Assembly (NCBI GenBank): GCA_035772405.1
Contig: JAYKKM010000439.1
Coordinates: forward strand, 1,686,001 to 1,750,000
Direction of reading: 5' to 3'
Source of the DNA: Chrysogorgia sp. JL179-B06
Lineage: Eukaryota; Cnidaria; Anthozoa; Scleralcyonacea; Chrysogorgiidae
Length of the DNA stretch: 64,000 nt
The notes beneath the pieces were generated by a model. That model did no database searches and had not been told where the DNA came from. It saw only the letters and a list, made by a program, of their open reading frames with translations. This document shows positions 23,656 to 34,440 of this stretch, piece by piece (positions within the stretch are counted from its first letter, which is position 1; the number at the start of each line of letters is the position of its first letter). A program made the position numbers and the translations under genes.

Positions 23656-23763
23656 ATCTGTAAAAGTTTAGATTTTACATATACTTTATGACTAGCTCTA
23701 CAATTTTTGTATCGAGCACTCTTACTTACTGGGATTTTGTCCATGTTTTGGTCTATTCACCTA

Positions 23764-23790
<27 letters not shown>

Positions 23791-23794
<4 letters not shown>

Positions 23795-24350
23795 AACAAA
23801 CACTCACAAAAATATCGATATATATATGCTCGCTCAGTTTACTTTGCTTGAGCACTCTAGTGGACAACATAAATAAATATGTAAAAATTTGTACTTTCAC
23901 TTCCTGTTCTTGAAGTAATATTCCCAGAACGCCACATGTGTCCACGACCCTGAACTTTGAACATCACGTGATATTTTCGACCGAATAACATCCGAATCGA
24001 AACCAAATAGATTCCAAGTGGGTACGTGATGAATGGTACGACGTAAAAGATAAGAATACACCAATCTTTGTAGTTGAGAACACAAGCACAGCTGTCGGGT
24101 CGCAGATCGTTACCTTCTGAAAGTCTCGAAGAACATCTTAAACATGTATTCTTTCTCATGAATTAAACTTGATTATTTCTGTTTTAGCCTCCACTTTTTA
24201 ACCCGCCATCCAGTGTCACAAGGGCTGGAGTCTTGATTTATTTCAAGATTGCTGGGGAGTGGAGGGCTTCTATCGTTAAAAGTTAATCGTGTGTGTGGAA
24301 AATGGAAGTAGGTATAGTAATGAAACAATCATTTTAAATACCATTCTATA
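23791..24350. repeat. 560-bp direct repeat, copy 1
   Basis: It starts gtgaaacaaacactcac and ends ataccattctata, and recurs at 24509-25068 without differences that I noticed. It carries a GAGCACTCT box at 23850-23858. On the minus strand both copies hold an identical 100-codon open frame (23857-24159) with CxxC pairs, for which I recognise no family. Confidence 0.95.
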
Positions 24351-24508
24351 TTAGCACGCTTTTACCGGCTTGTGCACTCTCGTCCACAAACCAATCCGGG
24401 GGAAAAGGGTTTACGCCTGTTAGATCGTACGCGGGTCACCCATTATGTGCCGTAGTGCGGCTTCGGTACGGGACAAACATCCGATGCTTTTCTAGTAGAT
24501 CTTGGAGA
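24351..24508. other. 158-bp unique spacer between the 560-bp repeats
   Basis: A more GC-rich segment containing a box variant gtgcactct (24372-24380). It carries no ORF of note. The repeat-spacer-repeat arrangement resembles a solo element with long terminal direct repeats. Confidence 0.6.
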
Positions 24509-25059
24509 GTGAAACAAACACTCACAAAAATATCGATATATATATGCTCGCTCAGTTTACTTTGCTTGAGCACTCTAGTGGACAACATAAATAAATATGT
24601 AAAAATTTGTACTTTCACTTCCTGTTCTTGAAGTAATATTCCCAGAACGCCACATGTGTCCACGACCCTGAACTTTGAACATCACGTGATATTTTCGACC
24701 GAATAACATCCGAATCGAAACCAAATAGATTCCAAGTGGGTACGTGATGAATGGTACGACGTAAAAGATAAGAATACACCAATCTTTGTAGTTGAGAACA
24801 CAAGCACAGCTGTCGGGTCGCAGATCGTTACCTTCTGAAAGTCTCGAAGAACATCTTAAACATGTATTCTTTCTCATGAATTAAACTTGATTATTTCTGT
24901 TTTAGCCTCCACTTTTTAACCCGCCATCCAGTGTCACAAGGGCTGGAGTCTTGATTTATTTCAAGATTGCTGGGGAGTGGAGGGCTTCTATCGTTAAAAG
25001 TTAATCGTGTGTGTGGAAAATGGAAGTAGGTATAGTAATGAAACAATCATTTTAAATAC

Positions 25060-25068
<9 letters not shown>
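24509..25068. repeat. 560-bp direct repeat, copy 2
   Basis: Second copy of the repeat at 23791-24350, offset exactly 718 bases, followed directly by a (TA)n tract to 25123. Confidence 0.95.
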
Positions 25069-25123
<55 letters not shown>

Positions 25124-25126
<3 letters not shown>

Positions 25127-25268
25127 AAGATTCTTTTTACAGATGAAACAAGTTGTAGCAGACCAGTTTTGAGGTAAGCGAAAATCTATTATTTGCTCTA
25201 ACTATATGTTGTTGAGCACTCTTTGCATTTCGTAGACCAAAACCTACACGTATATATATATATATATA
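25124..25268 (+). mobile_element. 5'-truncated ribozyme module 3
   Basis: After (TA)n, the half-core gatGAAACaagttgtagc keeps the GAAA, stem III and TA cleavage site of a hammerhead but has lost CTGANGA and stem II. It is then followed by tgctcta, ttGAGCACTCT (25214-25222) and (TA)n. The layout matches modules 1 and 2. Confidence 0.55.
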
Positions 25269-25311
25269 GTAAAACAAAAAGACAATCTCGAGTTACTTCA
25301 TTTGAACTTTA

Positions 25312-25356
25312 ATTCACTACAAATCTGTTTCGTATGGTATATTCAGGTGAATATTC
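25312..25356 (-). ncRNA. deleted hammerhead relic in left Penelope-like end
   Basis: Retains attcac-ctgaa and tacGAAACagatttgtagtgaat but has lost most of stem II. It is the inverted counterpart of 26175-26232 and should not fold. Confidence 0.6.
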
Positions 25357-25539
25357 AGGTGAATATTGCAACTGATGTTAATACACAGGAAACTTGAGTT
25401 TATGTTGATCTACAGGATGAATCGATTATACGGATGGCATCATGACATGCACTGGTCTATTGTTTGGTGTGACATTTACAGGTGTGATAGTAGGTGTGAT
25501 AATAGTAGGTTGGTCATTGATTGCTTAACAAATATTTTT

Positions 25540-26081
25540 TCCTATGTCTACAAGTGGATACAAGTTAATTTCTTCTGTTGAGTGAGCCTAGTTTCGGATA
25601 GCATATAATGATAAACTTCTCATGTAAGCATAGGTTGCATCGTTTGGTTTTGTTGGAGTAGGATTTACATTGTTTGATTATTTTCCATTTGATCGAATAT
25701 TGGACATCTAGTTCTTTTAATTTCCAAATATATTTGCTGAGCTCAGTAGCAAGTTTATGTTTCGAATTTCTGAATATAGGTTTCTTTCTCCATGTTAACT
25801 TCTCTCGTAATTGTGGCTTGGTAAACTATCGCTTCCGTTTGGCATTTCTTGGAGATTGGGCAGGCATCCTTCTGGCGGCAATTGCATTCTTTAGTTGTAA
25901 TTGGGTCGTTTTGAATTTTTTTGTCGAGCATTTCTTTATTAAGTATAGATTTATTATGCGATGAAATTATATTCTGCATGCTGGGCATGCAGCTATAGCT
26001 CAATTTTAGGGTGTTCCGATTAAATATTTTACGTAGAGGGTGGCCTTTTGGGAAGCATTCGTCAATCAGGTGCAGAAACAT
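25540..26081 (-). pseudogene. Penelope-like RT/GIY-YIG C-terminal fragment, broken
   Basis: The minus-strand frame 26081-25755 reads LRKIFNRNTLKLSYSCMPSM, IISSHNK, then the zinc-binding CNCRQKDACPISKKCQ and VYQATIT leading to the start of the GIY-YIG domain (ETYI). In a second frame (25760-25545) the ending ATELSKYIWKLK, SIKWKIIKQC, RCNLCL and CRHR follows, with a stop just before the last block. Part of the GIY-YIG core is deleted between the two frames. These blocks are diagnostic for Penelope-like elements of the endonuclease-bearing type. Confidence 0.85.
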
Positions 26082-26174
26082 GTGACCGATGTTGGTAGCG
26101 ACATTTGCACTATAAGGCGGATTAAACCATATTTTATATACTCAAGTTCCCTGTGTATTAACATCAGTTGCAAT

Positions 26175-26232
26175 ATTCACCTGAAGAGTGTGGTAAGCTT
26201 CGCTTACCATACGAAACAGATTTGTAGTGAAT
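26175..26232 (+). ncRNA. canonical hammerhead ribozyme in Penelope-like terminal repeat
   Basis: CTGAAGA (26181-26187), an 11-bp stem II gtgtggtaagc/gcttaccatac with loop ttc and a G-C base pair next to the core, GAAA (26213-26216), stem III aca/tgt with loop gatt, TA cleavage site (after 26226), and stem I attcac/gtgaat of 6 bp. Every core nucleotide fits the hammerhead consensus. Hammerheads with this very short stem III are known from Penelope-like elements. Confidence 0.85.
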
Positions 26233-26299
26233 TAAAGTTCAAACGAAGTAACTCGAGATTGTCTTTTTGTTTTATCCTATCCTATATATATATATATAT

Positions 26300-27208
26300 A
26301 TTTGAGCGGAGCATGGTAGCACTAACTCCTAATTATAAGGAAGTAAAAAGTCGTTTTGGGTGAACCGTTTGAATCGGACAATATTTGGATTTTGGGCGAA
26401 GGATCGGCCATTGGCGAATGGTGATCTGACGAACTACATAAATGGGTTTTTACGAAGGTTATACACGTTTGCGTAATATTATGGGCACGTGCGTTATGTA
26501 TTGGGACTCGCTAATTCCAAATCTGTTTTCAGAATTGAAATCGAGTAAATATTGGCCGAGATAACGTCCAAGATCTTATCGACAGAAACTACAAATACAA
26601 ATACGCGGTCTGGGCACTGGGGACCATGGATGGGAAAAGAAACTCTATATGGGTGGGGTGGGGGTGGGAGAGTGTTAGAAAAGGCGAGCGAGGGGATTAT
26701 TGCGTATTCGTATTTCTAGTATATTATGTAATAAACGATTGGTAGTAGCATATAGGAAACGAGACCATTGGTTACGTTATAAAACAACCCATGGTTCAAC
26801 CTCGTACCCAGGGCATTTTGCCTCCACGCGCGGAAGGTCGGCGTTCCGCGCGTGGAGGAAAAATTCCCATGGTACGAGGTTGCCCATGGTTATAAGCAAG
26901 CTTTATAAGCTTTAATATAAGCGAGCTTTAGGTGACTTTGTCACCTATCCCTCGTTTTGAACGTTATCTCGATCATTATTTAACCGTTTTCAATTCTGAA
27001 AACAGATTTACAATTAGCCAGTCTAAATACATAACACACGTACCTATAACATTACGCAAACGTGTATACCCTTCGTAAAAACCTCTTTATGTAGTTCGTC
27101 AGATCACCACTCGCCAAATGCCGACCTTCACAACATTGCTCAAATATTGTCCGATTCAAACGGATCACCCAAAACGACTTTTTACTTCCTTATAAGTTGG
27201 TCCTACCT
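26300..27208. mobile_element. non-coding inverted-arm element, family A copy 1, between TA tracts
   Basis: Arms at about 26300-26585 and 26938-27208 are imperfect inverted copies (shared aaaacgactttttacttccttat and ccaaatctgttttcagaattga). The centre includes a G-rich patch and a nested 86-bp MITE. Partial copies lie at 29205-29960 and 35830-36070. Confidence 0.75.
26797..26882. mobile_element. 86-bp MITE, caacctcgtaccc family, in family A element
   Basis: Ends caacctcgtaccc and ggtacgaggttg, with an internal second palindrome (cctccacgcgcgga). cccatggtt is duplicated on both sides (26788-26796, 26883-26891). The related copy at about 29855-29890 has a single catgggttg without the insert, an empty site that confirms the duplication. 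Confidence 0.9.
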
Positions 27209-27427
27209 ATATATATATAAATATATACAAATCTTTAGTGAGAAATGGGTCCTTGGCTTGATAGGGGATAACTACAATAATTCCATTTACGATATCTTGG
27301 AAGGCTCGATTTAAAATATGTTCAACAAAAGAATTTGCAAAAAGATTAAAAAAATGAAAAATATCTACCGTTGATCCTAATAATTTCATCCCTAATAATT
27401 TTATCCCTACCCTTTTTTAACAAAAAC

Positions 27428-27503
27428 GTCCCTCATTGTTGGATTTGAACCACCAAACGTCCGGTTAACAGCCGAACGCGCTAACCCATTGCACCACAGA
27501 GAC
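27428..27503 (-). pseudogene. tRNA-Asn pseudogene of the tRNA array
   Basis: Minus strand starts gtctctgtggtgcaatggg and keeps the ctgttaa anticodon loop (GTT), but the T arm is mismatched and extra bases precede the acceptor strand. Confidence 0.75.
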
Positions 27504-27778
27504 TCATGCTTGGAAATTTCAATGTATCGTATTTATGTAAGGATGATATATAAACATTTGAAATCTTTTTCGTTATGCAAAATAACAACATCTTTAATAA
27601 TTATTATTAAACGATGTTTTTGAGGATATTTAATTTAATAACGACAATAAATCATTTTAGCTGCATATCTCGGAAGGCTCGATTTAAAATATGTTCAACA
27701 TACAATAATTTTCAAAAAGATATAAAAACATCTATCATTGATCATAATAATCCATAATATGCGCTATTTTAACAAAAA

Positions 27779-27860
27779 GTTCGAGGGTGGATTCCAACCA
27801 CCAAAATGTCCAAACTTTCGGTTAACAACCGAACGCGCAAACCCATTGCGCTACATAGAC
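27779..27860 (-). pseudogene. tRNA-Asn pseudogene
   Basis: Minus-strand tRNA-Asn-like sequence with mutated acceptor and D arms and an expanded variable loop. It shares its changes with the copy at 63162-63242, so both descend from one variant unit. Confidence 0.75.
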
Positions 27861-28011
27861 TGCTTGTTAATTTGACGGATCATATTTATGTAAGAATGGT
27901 ATATAAATATAATACATCTTTTTTCGTATGACGATTTGCAGTGTCAGAGTACGTAATAATATTTTACAAATGTTTACTGCATAATTGGTCAAACCGCTGC
28001 ATTTGCCCGTT

Positions 28012-28083
28012 GGCTTGCTGGTCTGGTGGTATGATTCTCGCTTCGGGTGCGAGAGGTCACGGGTTAGATTCCCGTGCAAGCCC
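28012..28083 (+). tRNA. tRNA-Pro(CGG), near-intact
   Basis: 72 bases with a paired acceptor (ggcttgc/gcaagcc), loop ttcgggt giving anticodon CGG, and a TTTTT terminator directly after. One change stands out: the T loop reads ttagatt instead of ttcgatt, which alters C56 and the B box. It may therefore be poorly transcribed. Confidence 0.75.
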
Positions 28084-28254
28084 TTTTTGTAACATCTTTA
28101 CAATTTATTATTAAACGTTGTTTTGTGGATAATTAACATAATAATTGCTCGATTTAAAATATGTTCAACATAAGAATTTACAAAAAGATATAAAAAACAT
28201 GTACCGTTGATCATAATAATTTTATCCTTAATATATACCTTATTTTAACAAAAC

Positions 28255-28327
28255 GTCACTGGGTGGAATCGAACCACCAAACTTTCTATTAACAGCCGAA
28301 CATGCTAAGTAATTGCGTCGCAAAGAC
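28255..28327 (-). pseudogene. tRNA-Asn pseudogene
   Basis: The minus-strand copy keeps ctgttaa but the anticodon stem and D arm are mutated (catgctaag, gcgtcgcaaag). Confidence 0.75.
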
Positions 28328-28472
28328 TGCTTAGAAATTTGAATGTATCATATATAAGGATTGTATATATAAACATTTCTAGCTTTCTAGCTTTTTAGCT
28401 TTTTAAAGATATAAAAAAACATGTATCGTTAATCATAATAATTTTATCTAATATGCTCTATTTTAACAAAAC

Positions 28473-28489
28473 GTCCCTGCAGGGTGGAT

Positions 28490-28531
<42 letters not shown>

Positions 28532-28548
28532 CATTGTGCCACAGAGAC
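28473..28548 (-). tRNA. tRNA-Asn(GTT), with a 3-base insertion before the acceptor strand
   Basis: Minus strand: acceptor gtctctg, intact anticodon arm ttcgg-ctgttaa-ccgaa and T arm. Three additional bases stand between the T stem and cagggac. TTTT follows. Possibly a pseudogene. Confidence 0.6.
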
Positions 28549-28782
28549 TTGTACTTGGGAATTTGAATGTATCGTAATTATGTAAGAATGGTATATAAAC
28601 ATTTGAAACTTTTCGTATGACGATTTCCAGAGTAAAAATAATATTTTCCCCTCGCAAGCGAGGTCGCGAAGCGACCGAGCGAAGCGATGGTGATAATCTC
28701 ACCGTGGCAGGGACTCATTTCTCACTGAAGATTCGTTTAGCGAATAGTTTGCAATCGTCTAAGATTGCTCAATACCTTGAGT

Positions 28783-28929
<147 letters not shown>

Positions 28930-29132
28930 GGACACGTATAACACGTGACAACTACCGGAAACGTATGACCGGTAAATGTTTTTTAATAAAAAAACGTGTG
29001 TATAAGAGCAGGTTTTTGTGCCTCACGTCTGAACAATTGCTTGTGTTTCGTTTGGGGAAAAAACGTAAGTCTTGCTTCTCAAACATAAATCCTTTCAACA
29101 TGTAGTTTGATCGAGTGAAATGCCAAATATTA

Positions 29133-29133
<1 letters not shown>

Positions 29134-29194
<61 letters not shown>

Positions 29195-29204
29195 ATATAT
29201 ATAT
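29134..29204. repeat. (TA)n microsatellite
   Basis: About 70 bases of TA with one phase break, bordering family A copy 2. Confidence 0.97.
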
Positions 29205-29960
<756 letters not shown>

Positions 29961-30442
29961 AAAATATGTTTGTTAACAGGTTGTTTAAATAGTTAAGGTT
30001 TAGTTTGATTATTCACTGAGCTGTCGCGAAGGTTAGCTAATGGTTAACTTGTACCCTGAAGATGACATTGTAGTCATTACGTTTGGTGGTTTTTAAACTT
30101 TTTAATTTTTAACCTGTGTGTAAGACATATTATGAAGCGAACATTATGATGTATGTATTATATGTATATACATGTCTCATCTATTTTAAGGCAAACCACA
30201 CCGGTTTGTGGTCTGAAAAATATGATTCATATATTCCAATTGTAACGCGTATTCGTCTTCAATATTGGTGTAAAGATGATCGAGAAGTGATCCATTATCG
30301 GTTGTAGGAAGGTAGATGCAACTTTTGCTGATATGAGGAACCAAATATTTGAACTATCTGCTGTTTCTGACCTTCATCTGATAGCCTGCAGTCAATCTTG
30401 AAATCACCACATATTATGCAATACTCTTGGGTAAATTTATCT
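29961..30442. other. no gene recognised
   Basis: AT-rich DNA with only short, unrecognised open frames. Confidence 0.5.
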
Positions 30443-30642
30443 AATAAGCCAGTTCGTAATGTCCACTGCGCGTCAAAATGACGTGTTCTGCGTCGGGATA
30501 AAACTTATTTTAATTCATAACATCAGGCTAAAACCACAATAGACATTTGCATTTCTATGTACACTTGCAAATTCGTTCTACTGAATTCCCCAGCCTGATA
30601 TTATGAATTGAAATAAGATTTATCCGACGCTACTGGCTTATT
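30443..30642. mobile_element. MITE, aataagccag family, copy 2
   Basis: Same ends and internal inverted gacg-ttctgcgtcggg blocks as the element at 15967-16185, with small indels. Confidence 0.8.
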
Positions 30643-30710
30643 GTCATAGAATAGTCAAATGAACATTCTTTGTCCCAACTACATGTATGGTTGTCCAATT
30701 ACGTCCTATA

Positions 30711-30923
30711 CAGAGTGTCCCAAAAAAAAGGCTACCTTTTCAAATTCAAATGAGCGTGTTAATTCAAACAACCTATTGTGTTTAATATCCCATGTGTATA
30801 AAACTGTGTTTTTACGCATTCGTAGTTCAAAAGCGATAATGAATTTCAAAGAACTACAATAGATTGCTGGAATTAACATGCTAATTTGAATTTGAAAAGG
30901 TAACCTTTTTTTGGGACACCCTG
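30711..30923. mobile_element. mariner-like MITE, 213 bp, TA target duplication
   Basis: Ends cagagtgtcccaaaaaaa and its complement ttttttgggacaccctg, flanked by TA on both sides. The inner arms caaattcaaatgagc/gctaatttgaatttg pair. The termini and TA duplication fit Tc1/mariner non-autonomous elements. Confidence 0.85.
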
Positions 30924-31379
30924 TACATGTCACTTATGAGCTCTCAGCTGGAACTAATCAAAAATATGAATATAGAAATTCGCTTCGCGCGAAAATATTC
31001 GCCTAGTGCAAAACCGCCATAAGCGTCGAATCTCCGCTGGGCCGCGGGAAAATAAAATTTTCCTTTGTTATGTGAGATATCGCGTGGAACTAATTTTTAA
31101 ACTAGAAGTTACTATCGCAAGGGGAAGTGCTGCCTCGAAAGTCATGGGAAGCCTAATTTTTGATAAAATTTCAAAAATGAACCCACTGTAGTTATACATG
31201 TACACATTTCTATCAATTATTTTAATTATTTTAAATACAGCAGACTTAAATTACAAATGACTATCACTTATCTGAATATAATTGGCAAGGCTTTTGACTG
31301 GATAGACAGTATACATTATGACTACAGTATGTAGTTGGTGATTGGTAAATAAATTTCTGATAAATCACTGCCACTTTAT

Positions 31380-34300
31380 TTGTGTCGTAAAATTAGCTTG
31401 CCAAAGCAGTCACCGAAAACTGTATGTAGTAGACAGTTTAAAAATTACAACGCTGAAAATTTTAGGAATGACCTGAGAGAAATTATCAATCCCACTTTTT
31501 TGACAAATGACCCTAACCTGTTGTGGAATGATTGGAAAACTAAGTTTCTTGAAATCGCAGACAAACATGCACCGATTAGGCAACGTCGAGTTAAATCTGA
31601 ATATAAGCCCTAGCTTACGAATAGCATTAAAAAAATGAGCTATCATATAGATTACCTTAAAAGAAAACCCATTAGTACGGGATCCGCAAGATATATAATG
31701 AGGCTTATAAAAGGTGCAAAAATGACCTGAATAACCTTATAAAAACTACAAAAAGAGAATACTTCAAAAATAAGCTAGGCAATGCTAATAATAGCAAAGA
31801 AAGCTGGCAAGCAATTAACGAATTATTAAATAAAAAAATCAAAGACCACCCAGGTTAAAGAGTTGAAAGTTGGTGATCAAATTATAACAGGAGACAAAAA
31901 CATTGCAAATGAGTTTAATCACTATTTTTTAACGATAGGTAGCAAGCTAGCGGATAGTATCCAGGATAATGATATAGACCCGCTAAGCTTTGTGACTCCT
32001 GCCGATAATGTGTTTAACTTTAAAGATATCGTATACCTTGAAGTATTAGATGAGATAAAACATCTAAAAATTAAAAAGGCATCAGGAATCGATAGTATCA
32101 GCACGAAGCTATTAATAGATGCGGGCGATACTGTGGTTGAGTCATTGGTCGATATTTTCAACATATCACTTCAAATGGGAATATTTCCTGACGATTGGAA
32201 GATGGCTAGGGTTTCACCAATATACAAAGAAGGGCCTAAAAATGATTGTGGGAACTACCGTCCTATTTCTATCATCTCTGTTGTTGCAAAACTTTTTGAA
32301 AAAATAGTATGCAAACAACTCAGATTGTTTATGACTGAAAACAACATCATTACGGAACGGCAATCTGGTTTCCGGCCTATACATTCTACAGAAACTGCAT
32401 TACTTAGTGCCACGAACAAATGGCTATACAACATGGACAATGGCCTTCTTAATGGAGTCCTATTTTTGGACCTTAAGAAGGCTTTTGACACGGTAAATCA
32501 TAAAATCCTAATTTCTAAACTTGAGCGATACGGTATACGAGGCTACAGCCTTGAATGGTTTAAGTCATATCTTAGTAACAGAAAACAAATTTCTGCAATA
32601 AATGGTAAACTATCGGATGCAAGGAAAATTGATTGTGGGGTTCCACAGGGATCTAACTTGGGTCCTATTCTTTTTCTATTGTACATTAACGACTTGCCAA
32701 ATTGTTTAGAATCAACTGATGCCGCATTATTTGCAGATGATACAAATCTGTCATGTAAGGGAGCTAATTCTAAAGAAATCGAAACTAAACTTAATAAAGA
32801 CCTTGAAAGTGTTCACCAATGGCTCACCTCAAATAAACTTACTCTAAATGATGACAAAACTGAATTTATGATCATTGGCTCCAGACAACGTATTGCCTTA
32901 ATTGATGAAAGTCCTATAATATCAATAGGGAATAACAATATTAAACGTGTTCCTAATAAAGAATCGCTTGGTCTAATTTTTGATGAACAGTTGAAATGGG
33001 ACAACAATCAGGGGCGTGGCGACTGGGGGGGTGCGACACCCCCCCAATAATTCTAAATAGCAAAAAGTTGGTCACACAAGGGATAGCTGCTGGCCAAAAT
33101 GAAAATGGTGAGACAGAAAAAAAAGCTAAAATTTGTTTTTTTTATCAATTGTCGGTCAACAGTTGGTCAATAAAATTTGTTTTTTTTATCAATTGTCGGT
33201 CAACAGTTGGTCAATAGCGCTCAAACATCCCCAGCAAAAATTGTATTTAAGTGTAGTTCATGTATTCCGTAGTGAAGTATTTCCGATCTGGAGACGGGAG
33301 ACCGCAGACCATTGAAATCCGAGGCTCAATTGTTTGAAGGATGACCGTATCACTCACAAGCTCGCATGTCATTTGGCTAATTTACAAACCTTAAGTAAGT
33401 CAGTTGTGCAATTTAATGTTGTGATGCATGTTAATATTAGTCTAATTTCATCATTTTAGAAAAGCTCATACAAAAACGTTGCAGCGGATGCAGCCCAGCG
33501 GCCAGCTCAAATTATTCACATACTGACATACGCTTGTCAACGCATTTATTAAACTCGTTTGAACATAAACCCTTGCCAAACCCAACTAAAAACTTCTTAA
33601 AAAAGGTCATATTTTTATCCTTTCTAAATTTCTCACTGACTTACTCTGTTGCCAATTCGGCAGCCATTTTGAATAAAGGTTCATAAGGATGGAAGTGCGA
33701 TACTTCACGTAATTCGTTTTTGAACTTATTTTATATTTTGGAGACATTTTGGATACTTTAACGCGAACCGCCGCTGAGCAGTAGATATCGCATATTGGCG
33801 ATTTCGCAAAAAGTTGGTCACTATCATATGACACCCCCCCAATGGTGATTCCTTCGCCACGTCCCTGACAACAATAATGAAGTGCAATGTAAGAAAATCT
33901 CAAAAAACATCGCGCTTCTAAGAAGGGCAAAATTATTTGTTCCTCAAAATATTCTTATAAAATTGTATAATGCCTTAATAATGCCCCATTTCACCTATTG
34001 TTCCACTATTTGGAATGATGGTTGTTCTAGCCATATTAATAAATTATTTAAACTACAAAAGAGAGCGGCGCGCGTGATAACTGGTAGCACTTACGAGGTT
34101 CGTTCCACTGAAATACTGGAAAACCTTGACTGGATAACAGTCGAGAAGTAAAAAATCGTGAAACTATCATGACATTTAAAGCTTTAACAGGAAAATTACC
34201 AAAATATCTTGTTAAGTTATTCACTAAATGTGAAAATGAGAATTACAACTTACGAAGTAATAATGTTAAACTCTCCTTGGCAAAACCTAAAACAAATTTC

Positions 34301-34440
34301 CTAAAAAGAAGCTTTTCCTACAGAGCTGCTAAATCATGGAACGAACTTCCGAGTGAACTGACTGATCAATTAATACAATCAGTATCATCTTTTAAGAGGC
34401 ATTTAAGTGATTATATTAGATTAAATTAATTTAATTTTCC
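31380..34440 (+). mobile_element. CR1/L2-like non-LTR retrotransposon, decayed, interrupted by a hAT-type element
   Basis: 31380-31860 is the decayed linker after the endonuclease (WNDWKTKFLEIADKHAPI, then stops). A 395-codon frame (31863-33050) carries RT blocks KKASGIDSIS, NYRPISIISVVAKLFEKIV, FLDLKKAFDTVNH, the GVPQGSNLGPILFLLYINDL block and catalytic FADD. At 33009 the frame meets a transposon and resumes at 33876 as KKISKNIALLRRAKL. A further frameshift near 34150 separates the last frame (34169-34429) with SYRAAKSWNELP. The 3' tail lacks poly(A). It is one defective LINE with a later insertion. Confidence 0.9.
33009..33867. mobile_element. hAT-type non-autonomous DNA transposon with 8-bp target duplication
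   Basis: Ends caggggcgtggcga and complement tcgccacgtccctg, with inner gggggggtg(cg)aca repeats. acaacaat is duplicated at 33001-33008 and 33868-33875. Removing one copy of the duplication and the insert restores LINE colinearity. No transposase is encoded. A 46-base direct repeat (about 33130-33215, tttttttatcaattgtcggt units) lies inside. Confidence 0.93.

Larger units (their letters stand above)
23346..23688. mobile_element. 343-bp palindrome with a ribozyme motif in each arm
   Basis: The arms 23346-23487 and 23547-23688 are inverted copies with almost no mismatch, separated by a 59-base loop. Each arm encodes the same hammerhead-like motif on the outward-reading strand. The structure is flanked by (TA)n on the left. 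Penelope-like elements are known to occur as inverted copies with hammerhead motifs in their terminal repeats. Confidence 0.75.
25269..26275 (-). mobile_element. Penelope-like retroelement relic with inverted ends, between TA tracts
   Basis: Terminal segments of about 80 bases are inverted (left gtaaaacaaaaagacaatctcg, right cgagattgtctttttgtttta). The interior minus strand encodes the end of a Penelope-type polyprotein. Penelope-like elements combine a telomerase-related RT with a GIY-YIG nuclease, often carry terminal repeats with inverted copies, and contain hammerhead motifs. One canonical hammerhead is present in the right end on the + strand and a deleted one in the left end on the - strand. 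The body is 5' truncated and frameshifted. Confidence 0.8.
27210..28620. repeat. tRNA-Asn/tRNA-Pro repeat array, left block
   Basis: Recurring units of roughly 0.5-0.9 kb. Each has a conserved leader (ctcggaaggctcgatttaaaatatgttcaaca, given here only to 20 bases as ctcggaaggctcgatttaaa), tRNA-Asn on -, a spacer with gtatataaacat and cgtatgacgatttccag, tRNA-Pro on +, then acatctttacaacttattattaaacg. The same unit fills 57.94-64 kb. Confidence 0.85.

Noticed and set aside
23857..24159. 100-codon minus-strand frame duplicated at 24575-24877
   Set aside because: Duplication explains its presence twice. I recognise no family and there is no independent support for coding, so it is mentioned only within the repeat.
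25124..25200. Complete hammerhead in module 3
   Set aside because: Only GAAA, stem III and the cleavage site remain; the CTGANGA half is replaced by (TA)n, so it is listed as truncated.
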